Shown piece after piece: positions 40,701 through 52,317 of a stretch of DNA of 64,000 nucleotides (the first letter of the stretch is position 1; the number at the start of each line of letters is the position of its first letter). The stretch covers positions 1 through 64,000 of the forward strand of contig JAPTJF010000158.1 of assembly GCA_029339195.1 (NCBI GenBank). The letters are read 5' to 3'. Below the pieces are notes generated by a model, which had not been told where the DNA came from, did no database searches, and saw nothing but the letters and a program-made list of their open reading frames with translations. The translations under genes were made by a program, and so were the position numbers. The stretch is from Micractinium sp. NFX-FRZ. Taxonomy: Eukaryota > Chlorophyta > Trebouxiophyceae > Chlorellales > Chlorellaceae.

Positions 40701-43325
40701 GGGTTGGGCCTCTTCTTGTCGTGACCTCCTTTGCCCTGCCTGCCTTGCCATGTCATGCCAGCTGGCACTGCACACCTGCTCTGTGCCAGCTCTGCCTGGC
40801 TGCCGATGATTCTGTCCAGAAGTTTCCGCTCTGCCCATGCATTCGCCGCCAGATCACATGTGCGCCCCCTCGGCCCTTCGCAATGCCGCAGCTACGCCCT
40901 GGTTGATCGCCTGTATCGGGAGCTGGCCCGCCTGTTCCCCGATCCTGAGAGCCACCTGGGTGGGGACGAAGTGGACCACCTGTGCTGGATGGTGGGTGGG
41001 TGGGTGTAACACGGAGTTGGGCTGGCTGCCTTCGAAGCCATACTATGTCTTGTAGCGAGCGGCCCACCCTGCCCCCGGCCACCCACCGCGGGGCTCCCAC
41101 AGCGAGTGTGAGTTGTGCCCTGGGGGGCAGGCGGCAGGCGGCCGCCCTGCGGGGTGCTGGGTTTCACATTCACAGGGAGGGCAGGTGCCCTCAGTCTGCA
41201 CCCCAGCCTCGGCAGCGCCCAAGCCTGTGGCTGCACCCCATCAGGACCTCTTCCGTGTCTCCATATCCCCTCGCCTGCTCCCCCCCTTCGCAGAGCAACC
41301 CTGCGGTCCGTCAGTTTATGTTTGCACAGGGGTTGGGCTGGGACTATGCACGGCTGGAGGGGTTCTGGATGGAGCAGGTGGGAGGGGGGCGGGATGGTTT
41401 GGGTGTGTGGATTGTGTATGCAGGGATGAAGGCCTTCTGCATGCCGCAGGTGCATGTGCGCTGGAAGGCGGGGGTGGGGGAGGTGGCTGCTGGGGGGCAG
41501 AACCTGCGCAGGTGGCACGTGCCGTTGCCCATCCAGCCAGCTTGCACCACACAACGCGAGCGCCGTGCTAGCTTGCCGCTTCCCAAGATTCCCCGCTCCG
41601 CCCTTCCAACACCCCCATCCTGCACAGGCGGTGAACCTGGCAGCGGCCGCTGGCAAGGGCGCTATAGTGTGGTGAGCGGGCGCTCTGCTCTGAGGGCCGG
41701 CACGCCAGCTAGGCCTGCGCGAGCCCCCACTCGACTCCAGCTTGCAGCACAGCGGGCCCGTCAAGCACTCACACTGGTGCTCTGCATATTCTCTTTCTGT
41801 ACATTGGTACACCTGTCCACTGAATAGACTGGCTGTTGCTTGCCTGCGCCTGCCATGCTCGCTGCCGACTGCCTACATTCTCTGGCTTGCATTCAGCGCT
41901 GCCCTCACAGTGCATGCTTGTATGCATGCTTATTTCCTTACAGGCAGGAAGCGTTTGACCACGGCCACCTGCCTCCGCCCTGGACGCGCATCCAAGTGTG
42001 GAAGGAGGAGACCGAGAAGGGGGTGACGTGGCAGGAGGAACTCGAGGTGGGCCCACTGCCTGGCTGCGTAATGAACTGAGCACGGCGCTTAACTGCTTGC
42101 GTGCCGTCCTGCCCACTCGCCTGCCTCCCACCCCGCACGCCTGCGTGTCAGATGCGCTGGTCATCTGGCTCCGCCTGTCCTGCCCAATGCCTTGGGAGAC
42201 GTGAGAGATGGTGCCTGTGTGTGTGTATGTGTGTGTATGCAGACAAGCTGGTGTGCAGGCAAGGAGGCAGGTACCTCTCCCCACCCCCTCCACCCGCTGC
42301 AGGCCGTGACGGGGGCCGGGTACAGCGCACTGCTGTCCTCCCCTTGGTACCTCTTCCTCGACTGCAAGTCAGCACAGGTGGGCACCCGCTTGACGTCGCG
42401 CCTGCATATCAGCCTGCTGGGAAGCGCCTGTCCAAGGGCGCAGCCCATCCACAGCTAGGCTTGGTGTCGGCATTAGTCAGCACACTGGGAGTGCTGTGGT
42501 TGGCGAGCGGGCGGCAGTGCAGCGTGCAGGGGCAGTGCCAGCTGTCTGCGGCACCCCACACTCCCGCGCCAACCCATCCATCTGTCGCTGTGTTGCCTGC
42601 GCTGCGCTGGCTTTGCTTGTTGTGCCCGCAGGACTGGCAGGAGACTACCTGATAGGATTAGGGGTGTCAGGGTTTTAGGGATAAACCGTGAACCCTGCCT
42701 GTTGTGCCCGCAGGACTGGCAGGAGCACTATCTGGCAGACCCCCACGATTTCAACGGCACCGCAGAGCAGGTACGGGGCGGTACAGGTACAGGCGCAGCG
42801 GGGGTGTGATTCATTGCAGGGCTGTGGGCAGAGGGCACCGTGCAGATGCACAGCTGGCACAGAGGAGCAGGTGTTTCAGAGCTGCAGGGCTGACTCTTCA
42901 GCACATGCCGCCGGTCGGAGCAGGGCTTGGGCGGCGGTGCAGGCAGGCAAAGCACGAGCCATGCGCAGCGGTGGCAGGGGAACGACGCTTTGCACGCCGC
43001 CCAGCTCAAGCCCCCGGCGGGCTCCTGCTGCCTGCTATCCCTTCTCCCTCCATCCTCTCCCCACCTCCCCTCTCTGCCCTCCTTTGCCCCGCAGAAAGCG
43101 CTGGTGGTGGGCGGCGAGGCGTGCGCCTGGGAGTTCCCCGCCCCGTCCAACTTCATATCCCGAGTGTGGCCCTGCGCTGCCGCCATCGCCGAGCGCCTGT
43201 GGTCCCCCGCGGCAGTGAGAGATGCGGATGAAGCAGAGGAGAGGCTGGGGCGGGTGGAGTGCAGGATGCAGCAGCGGGGCATCCCAGCGCAGCCCATGGG
43301 CATATCATCCTGCCCCGGAAGCTAG
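37787..43325 (+). CDS. secreted beta-N-acetylhexosaminidase (GH20), 672 aa
   Basis: It removes terminal GlcNAc (or GalNAc) from chitin oligomers and glycans. Fifteen exons keep frame: 37787-37974, 38190-38553, 38700-38844, 39020-39257, 39507-39558, 39767-39804, 40096-40274, 40509-40629, 40892-40991, 41294-41377, 41628-41671, 41944-42046, 42303-42377, 42714-42770 and 43095-43325. Residues 1-25 are a signal peptide ([15 protein letters not shown]). GH20 landmarks follow: [42 protein letters not shown] with the catalytic Asp467-Glu468 pair, IVWQEAFD, SSPWYL and GGEACAWEF. An Ala/Pro-rich insertion at residues about 70-165 and another near 245-290 interrupt the N-terminal domain. With chitin synthase and GFAT nearby it completes a make-and-break set for GlcNAc polymers. 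Confidence 0.95.
42616..42738 (+). repeat. duplicated exon-14 acceptor of GH20 with telomere-like filler
   Basis: GTTGTGCCCGCAGGACTGGCAGGAG occurs at about 42620-42644 and again at about 42700-42724; the second starts the real exon. Downstream of the shared part the first copy reads ACTACCTGATAG and stops. Between them lie GGATTAGGGG, GTTTTAGGG and GTGAACCCTG, which resemble plant/algal telomere repeats on both strands. Confidence 0.8.
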
Positions 43326-43652
43326 ACGGAATGTGGCCAGAGCGCTGCACCTGGCTGCCTGGTGCCCAGCGGCTTTTTGACCTGGGCCAGCGGCTTTCCG
43401 CACCCGCATGGCAGTCGCCTTCGATGCCGCCCACTGCTTCAAGCACAGTGTCGGCCACACCTGGTGACCTGAAGCAGCAGCTCCCTAGGGATCCGGCCTG
43501 GCTTCCGCCTCTGGACTGCTCTCCCTCGCCGAGCCACGCACCTCCTATCTGCACATTTCTAGCACTCCGATGTACATGCATTTCATTTCAGCTCCTTGAT
43601 TTGCAATTGCGAAACTACCTCTTCAGCCCTGAGAATCCTTGAATACCCGCTT

Positions 43653-43657
43653 TGTAA
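43653..43657 (+). terminator. polyadenylation signal of GH20 gene
   Basis: TGTAA, about 330 bp after the stop codon. Confidence 0.55.
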
Positions 43658-43900
43658 AGCCATGTCTGTTTTGCTGCGCCCCTCTGTTATCAGTTTTTGC
43701 TGTGCAAGCAGGTGCCTCTCGAGAGCATGCGCCAACCCGTCCGCTGGTCAAAGCGCCGGCGGCACTGCTGCCCTGCTGGCCCCGCATGTGGCGGCTTGCT
43801 GTACTGGTACGTGAAGGGTTGGAACGTTCCCACAACTTTACTGGAGATGGGCACTATGCCTGCCGAGCACGCCGGGCGCTCAGGTGTGGGGGGTGAGACT

Positions 43901-43905
43901 TTACA
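43901..43905 (-). terminator. polyadenylation signal of the 44.8-47.2 kb gene
   Basis: TGTAA on the minus strand within CACCTGTAAAG. The same word follows the paralogue at 48254-48258. Confidence 0.5.
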
Positions 43906-44781
43906 GGTGAGTGTCATGCGGGGGTGGAAGTGAAGGGGATTGGGGAAATATCTAAAGTGAGAGGAATCGGTGGACAGATCAGGCCATGAGGAAGTGGTGG
44001 GTGCAGTCGTGGGAAGCTGTGCCGCCAGCTGGCAGGCAGGGAGGCGAGGAGGCACCAGGCGACCAGCCCGCTGTGGAGCTCACCAGGCACAGCAGCCCAT
44101 CAAGTTGCGCTGCTCGACCAATTCGTCAATGTTTGGCCTCATTATGATTGAGTCCAAACGACAGGCGTGGAGCACGGCGAGGCAGTGTGGTGCTGCTGCG
44201 TGCGGCACGAAGAGGCGTGTGAGGCCCAGAGTCGTGGGGCACGAAGAGGCGTGTGGGGCGCGGATGTATGGGTGGGATGGCGCGGGTCCGGGTCATGTGT
44301 CGTGCTTAGGCAGGGGGAGGGTTGGTCCAGCAGAGGGGCGGAGGGTTGTGCTGGGAGGGATCCGTGGGAGAGGTGGGGAGGGGGGTTGTATGTCAGAATG
44401 TGGTTGTGCTCGGGGCGGGGCAGTAAATGCACTCCCCGCCGTGGCAGAATCGGGGAGGCATCAATAATTCAATGAGCGGATGAATGTCGAGGCGTGGTGC
44501 GGTGAAGTGCGGTGTAGTGTGGTGTGGGGCGCGGTACAGGAGGGTGCATGGCGGTGGGGTACATCTGCATCGTGGATTGCGCAGGTGCGGTGTGGCGCAC
44601 TGGGGCGGGTGCTGGTGGGGAGGGGTGCGGACAAATGTTTTGGGTTCTGGAGGAGGGAGCAAGGGTAGGCTCTTGTGGCGGGAGGCTCCCCCGCCTGACA
44701 AGCGAACTGCCGATGCCCTTGATTCATGCCGGCTCGCGGCCGGCTTGCTGCCAGTTCATTTGGTGGCTGCTGCCAGTCAGC

Positions 44782-47231
44782 TCAGTTGCCGGCGCACTGC
44801 GTGGGCTGCAGGGTGCAGGGCGCCTCGCAGGTGGCAAACTCCTTGCAGGGGGAGGGGCAGGTGCAGGAGAAGTCCTGCAGGGGGAGGGGAGGGGGGAGGG
44901 CGGGGAGGGTGAGAGGGCATTAAGGCAAGGCGCGCAGCTAACCACGGGACACAGGGGAGAAGGCCGACGCGCGCAGGGAGCCAGCGGGGTGCGGGGTGCA
45001 CAAAGCGGCGTGCAAGGCAGGGAGACGAATGGGCACTGCAACGAATGCCGATCGCTCCTGCGCATGCATCCGCCTGCCCTCACACACTGGCCAACCGCAC
45101 ACTTTGTCTGTGTGTGTCACACCACTTGCTCCCTGCAGGCACTCTTCCTGCTGCGCCCTCACCACCACCGAACCTTCCCATGCGGTGTCGCCACACCGCC
45201 CACCGTACAAACACGCATACCTTTTTACAAAACCCAGCAAAGCACCCCCTTGACACAACCCAGCCGACCTTGAAGTCTGTGTAGATGGGAGGCCCAAAGG
45301 AGAAGAGGTACATGGTAACATTCTTGCCCTTCAGGGTGCCGTACTGCAGGCAGGGTAGGGCAGGGGGCAGGCAGGGCAGGTTGGTGACTTGTGCGGTGAG
45401 AGACTGTGCTGTGGGAGGGGGATCCAGCGGGAAGCTGGCTTCTGCCCGCCTTAAGTGTTGCCCTCCGCCGGTGCCCTGCCAGCCACCGGGCCCGAGCTGC
45501 CGGCCGCCCCTGGCCCACCCTGTTGCAGCGGGCTGCGGGGCTGCCATAGGCTGCCAACTTTGCGTGCATTCCATGCCCCTCTGCTCTACCCTCCATGCTT
45601 GGTAGAAAAGCTGCCCCCCGTCCCGCTGGTCAATGGTGACACACACACAGGCCGCCACCTTCCTTGCCAGGCGGGCTCTTTGGCCCTGCATGCCACCGAC
45701 CTTCTCATTTGATGAAGAGCGTGCCTTTGTGGCACTCATCACCTGGCAGGCAGCAGCCCTCGACCCACAGCATCCACACATCCCTCACATTCACTCTCCC
45801 CTGGCGCCCTCCCACGTCCCTCTCACCGTGCAGCTGGTGGAGAGGGTGCCCTCCTCGTCATACACAATGGGCTGCGGGCAGCAGGCGGCCCGGATCTTTC
45901 CGGCGCAAAACTGCAGGCGGGGCGGCAGGGGAGGGGTGGGGGATCGCGGAATATGAGTAAGCATGTGAGCCAAGAATGTGGTGAGCCAGATGCCCATCAT
46001 GCGGCGTTCAACATACAAGGTACACATGTGTACCTCAAATCATCACCCCACCCTGCCTCTTGCCTCCAATCACTGGAGCTCCACCTGCGCTGCAACGCCG
46101 CCTTGCATGCCCCGCTTGTTCAGCCTCGCCCGTGCAGCCCAGATGCCAGGGCCGCTCACGCCCCCAGATACCAGTGTGACCACGGCCCCACCCACCTCCC
46201 CTCCCCCGCTCGCCCCCACCCGCCGCCCCTCCCCCTCCCGCCCGCTGCTCACAAGTGTCTTGTCTCCGACCTCGGGCAGGTCCACCTCCACCTCCACAGC
46301 CACGCCGCCGCCGCCGCCCCCCTTGTGGATGCACTTGCCCAGGATCCTCTTCTCACACCCCTCCTCGGGGGCGTCCTCGGGGTTGTGGGTGTCGTCCTCC
46401 TCGTGATCGCCATGGTCACCGGGCTTGTGGGAGTCGCGGTGGTGCAGCGTGAACTTGTGATGGTGGGTGTCATGCTTGCCATCATCGTCTGCACTGGGAG
46501 GGAGGGGAGCAGGCACAGGGGAGCTCACGGGGGGGCAGTCGGGGAAACCAGGCCCGCCCGCCGCCCGGCAGGCCTCCCTGGGGGGTGCGGCAGGACCTGC
46601 AGACAGGCAAGGTGCAACAAGTTATGCTCGTAGGAGTGGGGCCAAGTGCGGCAGGAGGGGCGGGGTGGAGGGGGCTTGGGCCGCCCCTCAACTCTTGGCA
46701 CTGCCAACCATATATGGTTGGCACTGCCGCCCTGAAGGCCGGACTGCGAGGCCATGCCATGCTTGTCCTGGGCCACAACAAGGTTCTGACTGCCTCGTTG
46801 GGCTGTGAGTATGGGGCAAGCCACCTAGAGAGCCGCGCCCGCATCCCCCGCTGGGCACTGGCAAACGCAAGGGCACAAATGGCGCCAGCGGCGGTCCCGC
46901 TGTAAGCAAGCCCGGGCTGTGAGCGGCTCACCCAGGTGTTTCATGTGTCCGTCCTCTCCCTCACTGCCACTCTCAGGAGTGTCCTCGGCCAGGTGCCGGC
47001 CCAGGGCGCCTGCAAGTGGGGAGGAGGGGTTGGCGCAGGAAAAGTGGGGAGGGGATGAGCATGGGGATGAGTATGGCGAGGGAACATAGCCGGCCAGCAC
47101 GCCACGGGCTCCCCTTTGGGCCGCCTGCGCACAGCTTATGCTGCACTGTAAGGCGGCCTCAGTGGGCCGAGCCTACCTGAGGCGGCCAGAAGCAGGAGGA
47201 GAGGCAGGCAGAGGGGCAGGCGGCGGGGCAT
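44782..47231 (-). CDS. secreted cysteine-rich, histidine-rich protein (206 aa)
   Basis: Six exons keep frame: 47177-47231, 46932-47009, 46253-46488, 45827-45910, 45269-45343 and 44782-44874. It starts with a signal peptide (PLCLPLLLLLAAS). A charged Asp/Glu/His-rich region follows (HDTHHHKFTLHHRDSHKPGD), which could bind metal ions. Then come a six-Gly run and VEVDLPEVGDKTL. Three short exons follow, FCAGKIRAACC, YGTLKGK...FSFGPPIYTD and DFSCTCPSPCKEFATCEAPC, which hold twelve cysteines. I do not recognise a named domain. It is a clear paralogue of the gene at 49.4-52.3 kb, with the same exon order and phases, and probably of the one at 35.5 kb. It is likely exported to the wall or matrix. 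Confidence 0.8.
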
Positions 47232-49372
47232 GGTGACAGCGCTGTCGGGCTGTGTGGGGGGGGTCTAAGGGACTAAGGGGCTGTGGATGGGAGCAGCTTG
47301 AGGGAAATTTGCGAAAGCTGGGTATTATGCAAGCGAGTTCGGTGCAATGACGACGCTATCCCTCCTGGGTCCGCACCTGGACTGCCTTGGACTGTGAGAA
47401 GGAAGGGTGAGGGCGCCTCGGCGGTTAGGGTGGCGGGGGCGGCATGATTGCCTCCCAAACCCAGCCACCACCGCGGCCTGCTTCAGGGGTGCCCCCGAAA
47501 CCTCAGGAATGACCTCAGTGGCATGAAGGGAGGCGCACTGCCAATGAAGGGGTGGGACCAGCGCTCCGACAGGCACACGGGTGGCGCTCGGCACAGGACA
47601 GTTCAAACCAGGGCCAGGCTGGCGGGCCAGGGCTCACAGCAGCCAGGCTCACTGGCCTTGGGTATCACGTCGTTCCATGAATACGGTCTCAGACACCGTT
47701 CTACAGAGATCTCCAGCAGCAACACCTTTTGCACCGCACGGTGGTGCAGGGCAGGGGAGGGGCGGAGGGGCGGCGGCCTAATGCAGGCGGGGCGGGCCGC
47801 CGCCATGCTTTTCTCCGAGCAGCACGCAGGTGCCTAGAGCCCTGTCATCCCTGTCGCGCTCGTCTGTTCCTTCGTTGTCGTGCACAGCCTTCCGCTGTCG
47901 CTGCGGACGGGTGCTGGCCGCCGGCGCGAGTGACCCTCTCGTTCGTCTTTCGTCTGCGGCCTGACGCGGCCCGGGCGCACGGCCAGCGCTTTCGCCGCGT
48001 CGAGGGCACGCCGCCAGCCGCCCGCCGGCTGCGGCGCCCTGCCGCCAGGCGCTGCCGCGCGAAGCAGGCGGGGCTGTGCGTGCCCAGCGGTGGGCCGCGT
48101 TGCCTGCAGCACTGCGCATCGCGGTGCTGCTGCTCCGTGCCGCTGGCCTGCGCGGCCCGCTGCCCTGGGTTGCCTTCTTGCCGTTTCTGCTGACCGGTGC
48201 CAGCGTCTGCTGCTGGGCCCAGGGCCGGTTGCAGCGGTGGGGGAGGTGGGTCTTTACAGGTGAAAGGGCCGCTCAGAGGATGGCAGATATCGGTACCGCC
48301 CGAGTCATTTCAATCTTCAGACAAATGTGCAGGGATCGACCCTGGTGTTGGGTCTTTCTGGGCAAGGATGTGGACAGATCATCAGCGGATCAGGGTTGTT
48401 AGTAGTGCTCAGTCTGCCGGATTGCGGTGAAAGCCAGATATGGAGTTTAATACGCAAGCGAGAGGTGGGGGTGGGCCGAGAGATGACAGGTGGGGTGGCA
48501 GGATGAGTAACGTGAGTGTGGGTGGGTCGCTGATGGGAGCGGCGGGCAGGATGGTGGGTTGGCTGGCTGGGTCTGCAGGTGCTGTGCGGTGGGTGTGCAT
48601 GTGTTTGTAGAGATGGGGCGGCTGGGGGAAGAGGGCGGCATCACGCCCAGTTCTCACGACGGGTGGGTGTGGGGTATCAGTGAATCCACGCAGGCAGGGG
48701 TGTTTACCGGTGCCGGAAGGGGGCAGGGGCTGTTGTGAGGCGGGGGGCAAGTGCGCAGTGGGTGGGGTGTGCGGGGGAGGTGGAGCTCGGCGTTTAGAGG
48801 TGTGGAAGTGAGGTGGCCAGGAGGAGTGGGTTGGGGTGGTGTCTGGGTACAGGTCCGAAGAGGGCATTGTGGGGAGGGTGGAGTGGTTCAATGGGGCATG
48901 TCCGAACGAGGAGTCAGGGGGAACGGGTTTAATGGAGCGCTAGGGTGGGTGCGGGGCCTGCGCACTCGCATGTGCAGGGCGGGGGTCTGTGCCCGGGATC
49001 AAACGGGAGTTGAGGTGAAAGATGTGCAAGGCTGACAGAACTGCGGGCGGATAGGTAGGCTGTGCAGGGTGGGGAGGCTGTGCAGAGGCTGTACAGGGTG
49101 GGGAGGTTCTGGGCGGATGGCGAGGCTGTGCATGGTGGTGGGGCTGTGCAGAGGCTGTGCAGGATGGGGGAGAGGGCGCAGGGGTGGCTAGACTGTGGGC
49201 GGGTGGGGAGGCTGTGCAAAGGAGCTGTGCCGGGATGGGGGGATGCAACTGCGCTAAGGCGGCTCCGAGCCGCGCTTAAGCGTGCAGGGGTGTGTGGCGG
49301 CCGGGGAAGTGGGGTTTGGTATGAAGCGGGTGGAGCAGGCGCCTGCCCTGCCCTGCCCTGCCCTGCCCCGCC
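47232..49372. other. intergenic between the two secreted-protein paralogues
   Basis: This should hold the promoter of the 44.8-47.2 kb gene and the 3' UTR of its upstream paralogue (TGTAA at 48254-48258). The part at 48470-49250 is strongly G-rich on the plus strand, with repeated AGGCTGTGCAGGGTGGGGAGG-like words. Frames at 47729-48193 show no domain. Confidence 0.5.
48254..48258 (-). terminator. polyadenylation signal of the 49.4-52.3 kb gene
   Basis: TGTAA on the minus strand within CACCTGTAAAG, the same context as in the paralogue at 43901-43905. It lies about 1.1 kb after the stop. Confidence 0.45.
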
Positions 49373-51831
49373 CTACTCGGAGGTGTCCTCGCTGGCGGCG
49401 GCGCACTGCGTGGGCTGCAGGGTGCAGGGCGCCTCGCAGGTGGCAAACTCCTTGCAGGGGGAGGGGCAGGTGCAGGAGAAGTCCTGCAGGGGGACGGGAG
49501 GGGGGAGGGCGGGGAGGGCGGACAGGCGAGGCGACCTCGTTCAGGTATTGGCATCACAGCGCCAGGGCGGCAGCGTGGGCGAGGCAAGTGGACGCCCCAC
49601 CTCGGCTAGCGGTGCCAGAACTCGGCCAACAGGCGCGCGCCTGCTGTGTGCAGGCGACAGGCATGGCCAGGGTCCAGCATCCACACGGCTCTGGCGTGCC
49701 CGCTGCCGAGGGCGGCCTGCGCCCACCGCCTTGAGCTTGCTGGCCCCGTCACGGCCGCCGCCTCCGCCCGGCTGCCTGCCCTTTTTGCTTGCGCCCTCTT
49801 CCCCGGCCCTGTGCTGCCACAAGCCCACAGGCGGCCCCCACCCTACTCACCGCGCCGTCTGAGTAGACAGGTGGTCCGAAGGAGGACAGGGACAGGGTCT
49901 GCTCGCCCTTCAAGCCCTTGTACTGCGGGCAGAGAGTTGGGACGGCAGTGCAGGACTGGGGCTGTGCGGGGGAGTGCACACTTTGAAGGTTAGGCCGTCA
50001 GCCAGGCGCGCTGCTGAGCAGGGCATGCCGACCATAGCATGCTGCGTAGGCTGCACTCCTCCTGCTGGGCGTGCCGCCCTGCTTCCTGGTCTCCCGCTCA
50101 TGGCCATGGCGCCCTGCTGCATTCTAGGCGGAGGGCACACCGCCGTAGCATAGAGAGACAGCGTGCGCAGCGCCACGTCTCCGTGCACCGCTACCCTGCG
50201 TCTGGCCCCTGCTACCCTGCCTCTGCTCTCACCTTGCATTCAGTGATGAGGTTGCCCTCATCGTCGTACTCAACTGCAAGCCCGCAGCAGGCAGCCTGGA
50301 TCTTGCCAGCGCAGAACTGCAGGGAGAGAAGGAATGTTTTTGGGGGTGGGCGGGGCGGACAGGGAGGGTGCGAGTCAAGCAGCAGCAGGCATTGTGCCTG
50401 CCTGGCGACATGGCTGAGGCAGGATGCTGTGGTGAAGAGTTGGCGCCAGCAGCGACGTGCCAGCAAGATCTAAGTCAGCTCGCCTCTACCCCCGCGAGAG
50501 CTCGGCTGTCTTCCCATGCCATGCACCCCACTTACCAAGGTCTTCTCCTCGCTGTCCACCTCTGGAATTTCAACAGAGATCGAGACGGAGGCGCCTCCAC
50601 CGCCGCCACCGGCATGCTTGCAGTGCTTCTTTCCGAACTTGTACTCGCAGTGCTCCTCAGGGGGAGGCGGGGACGGGTAGGAGGGAGGGGGCGGGGAGGG
50701 GTGGTCAGGAGGAGGCGGTGAGGGGTGGTCGGGAGGAGGCGGGGAGGGGTAGTGCGGGGGTGGCGGTGAGGGGTAGTGGGGAGGGGGCGGGGAGGGGTAG
50801 TGGGGCGGAGGGGGAGACGGGTAGTGGGGCGGGGGAGGTGAGGGGTAGTGGGGAGGGGGAGGTGACGGGTAATGGGGAGGAGGGGGAGATGTGTAGTGCG
50901 GGGGCGGCGGTGAGGGGTAGTGGGGAGGGGGAGGTGAGGGGTAGTGGGGCGGAGGGGGAGACGGGTAGTGCGGCGGGGGAGGAGAGGGGTAGTGGGGAGG
51001 GGGTGGAGAGGGGTAGTGCGGGGGCGGCGGTGAGGGGTAGTGGGGCGGAGGGGGAGACGGGTAGTGGGGCGGGGGAGGTGATGGGTAATGGGGAGGAGGG
51101 GGAGATGGGTAGTGGGGAGGAGGCGGGGATGGGTAGTGTGGCGGCGGCGGTGAGGGGTAGTGGGGAGGGGGCGGTGAGGGGTAGTGGGGCGGGGGTGGAG
51201 AGGGATAGTGGGGAGGGGGTGGAGAGGGATAGTGCGGGGGTGGCGGTGAGGGGTAGTGGGGAGGGGGAGGAGAGGGATAGTGCGGGGGCGGTGGTGAGGG
51301 GTAGTGGGGAGGAGGGGGAGAGGGGTAGTGGGGAGGAGGGGGAGATGGGTAGTGGGGAGGGGGTGGGGATGGGTAGTGCGGAGGTGGGGGAGAGGGGTAG
51401 TGGGGTGGCGGGGATGGCGGGTCGTGAGAGGGTGGAGGGGGCGGCGGGTCGTGGGATGGTGGAGGGGGCGGCGGGTCATGCACTCTGAAGACGGTTGGGT
51501 TGTCTTCTTGGACGGTCAGGCGTGAGGAGGTCGTCTCCTCACTGCCCCCTTGCAAGTCGAGGGGTCGGACGAAGTCGACACCTGGCCGGTGGTCCTCCTC
51601 CTCCAGGGTCACGTCAGTTGGGGCCACCCTGTCGGGCCTCACAACCCTATCAGTGAGCACCTGATGGGTATCCAGACGGTCCGCGCTGTCGCCAGCATCG
51701 GACACAACGTCCGTGCCGACCCCCTCGTCTGCAGCAGGAGGGGCGGGGGGGCAGAGGGAGGCGGGGTGGAGGGGGGCCATTTGGGGGAAGCAAATTCAGG
51801 CTCAACCGGCGAGTGCAGACGTTTTCCTTGG

Positions 51832-51862
<31 letters not shown>

Positions 51863-52317
51863 CCTGGGTCAGGAGGCGTGGCCCTCCAGGGACCGCCAGG
51901 TCCCACTCCACTGGCCAAACGCAGAGCTGGCGGCTACCAAGCTGCTGCCAGGTCAAGGGCCCCCTGCAAGTGCACGGGCGGACCGGGCGCTCACCGGTCA
52001 GGCGGCGGCCGCTGCCCTGGGAGCCCGATAGCTGGCGGCTGTGCACGCCTGCAGCAGATTTGGAAAGGTGGGGGGCAGCATTAGACGGGCTAGCAAGGCG
52101 GCAGTGGTGGATGTGTGAGGGACTGGACAGCTGCTGGCTGGGGCTGAGCTGAGCAGTGAAGCGCGGGGATGGCGCGCGCCAAGCAGCGGGGGCTGCCTCT
52201 GCACCAGCCGTGGACGCAGGCTCTCCTGGATGAGAGCTGGAAGGGCGTCAAATCACATGGCACGCCCTCACCTGTGGCGAGCACCAGCACCAGCAGCAGG
52301 CTGGCCGGGCGCCGCAT
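49373..52317 (-). CDS. secreted extensin-like protein with Cys-rich C-terminus (519 aa)
   Basis: Six exons keep frame: 52272-52317, 51995-52048, 50536-51728, 50233-50316, 49851-49922 and 49373-49483. A signal peptide (RRPASLLLVLVLATG) is followed by an acidic region of about 100 residues and a block of about 28 copies of PPPPHYPS, with a few SHDPPPPPP and DHPSPPPP variants. Extensins with Ser-Pro blocks and Tyr are hydroxylated, glycosylated and cross-linked through Tyr in walls. The C-terminal part is shared with the 44.8-47.2 kb gene: VEIPEVDSEEKTL, FCAGKIQAACC, YKGLKGE...SSFGPPVYSD and DFSCTCPSPCKEFATCEAPC. It may be a structural wall protein with a Cys-rich anchor module; its exact role is unknown. 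Confidence 0.85.
50680..51420 (-). repeat. 24-bp coding minisatellite (PPPPHYPS units)
   Basis: About 28 copies of a 24-bp unit in one exon of the extensin-like gene, varying mostly at third codon positions. One unit reads HYTS rather than HYPS. Copy number is likely to vary between strains. Confidence 0.9.
51834..51862. repeat. GGCA tetranucleotide repeat
   Basis: About seven copies of GGCA in an intron of the extensin-like gene. Confidence 0.85.

Larger units (their letters stand above)
43326..44781. other. convergent 3' region between GH20 and the minus-strand secreted protein
   Basis: It contains a plus TGTAA at 43653-43657 and a minus TGTAA at 43901-43905. G-rich tandem words occur at about 44210-44260 (CGAAGAGGCGTGTG repeated) and 44490-44640. 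No gene is supported. Confidence 0.5.

Noticed and set aside
50457..51488. Plus-strand frame with regular Gly-Ser-Gly-Glu repeats, and a minus-strand Thr/Pro/His-rich frame at 50532-51479
   Set aside because: Both are shadows of the PPPPHYPS array. They lack a start context, signal peptide or splice support, whereas the extensin frame joins cleanly to flanking exons.
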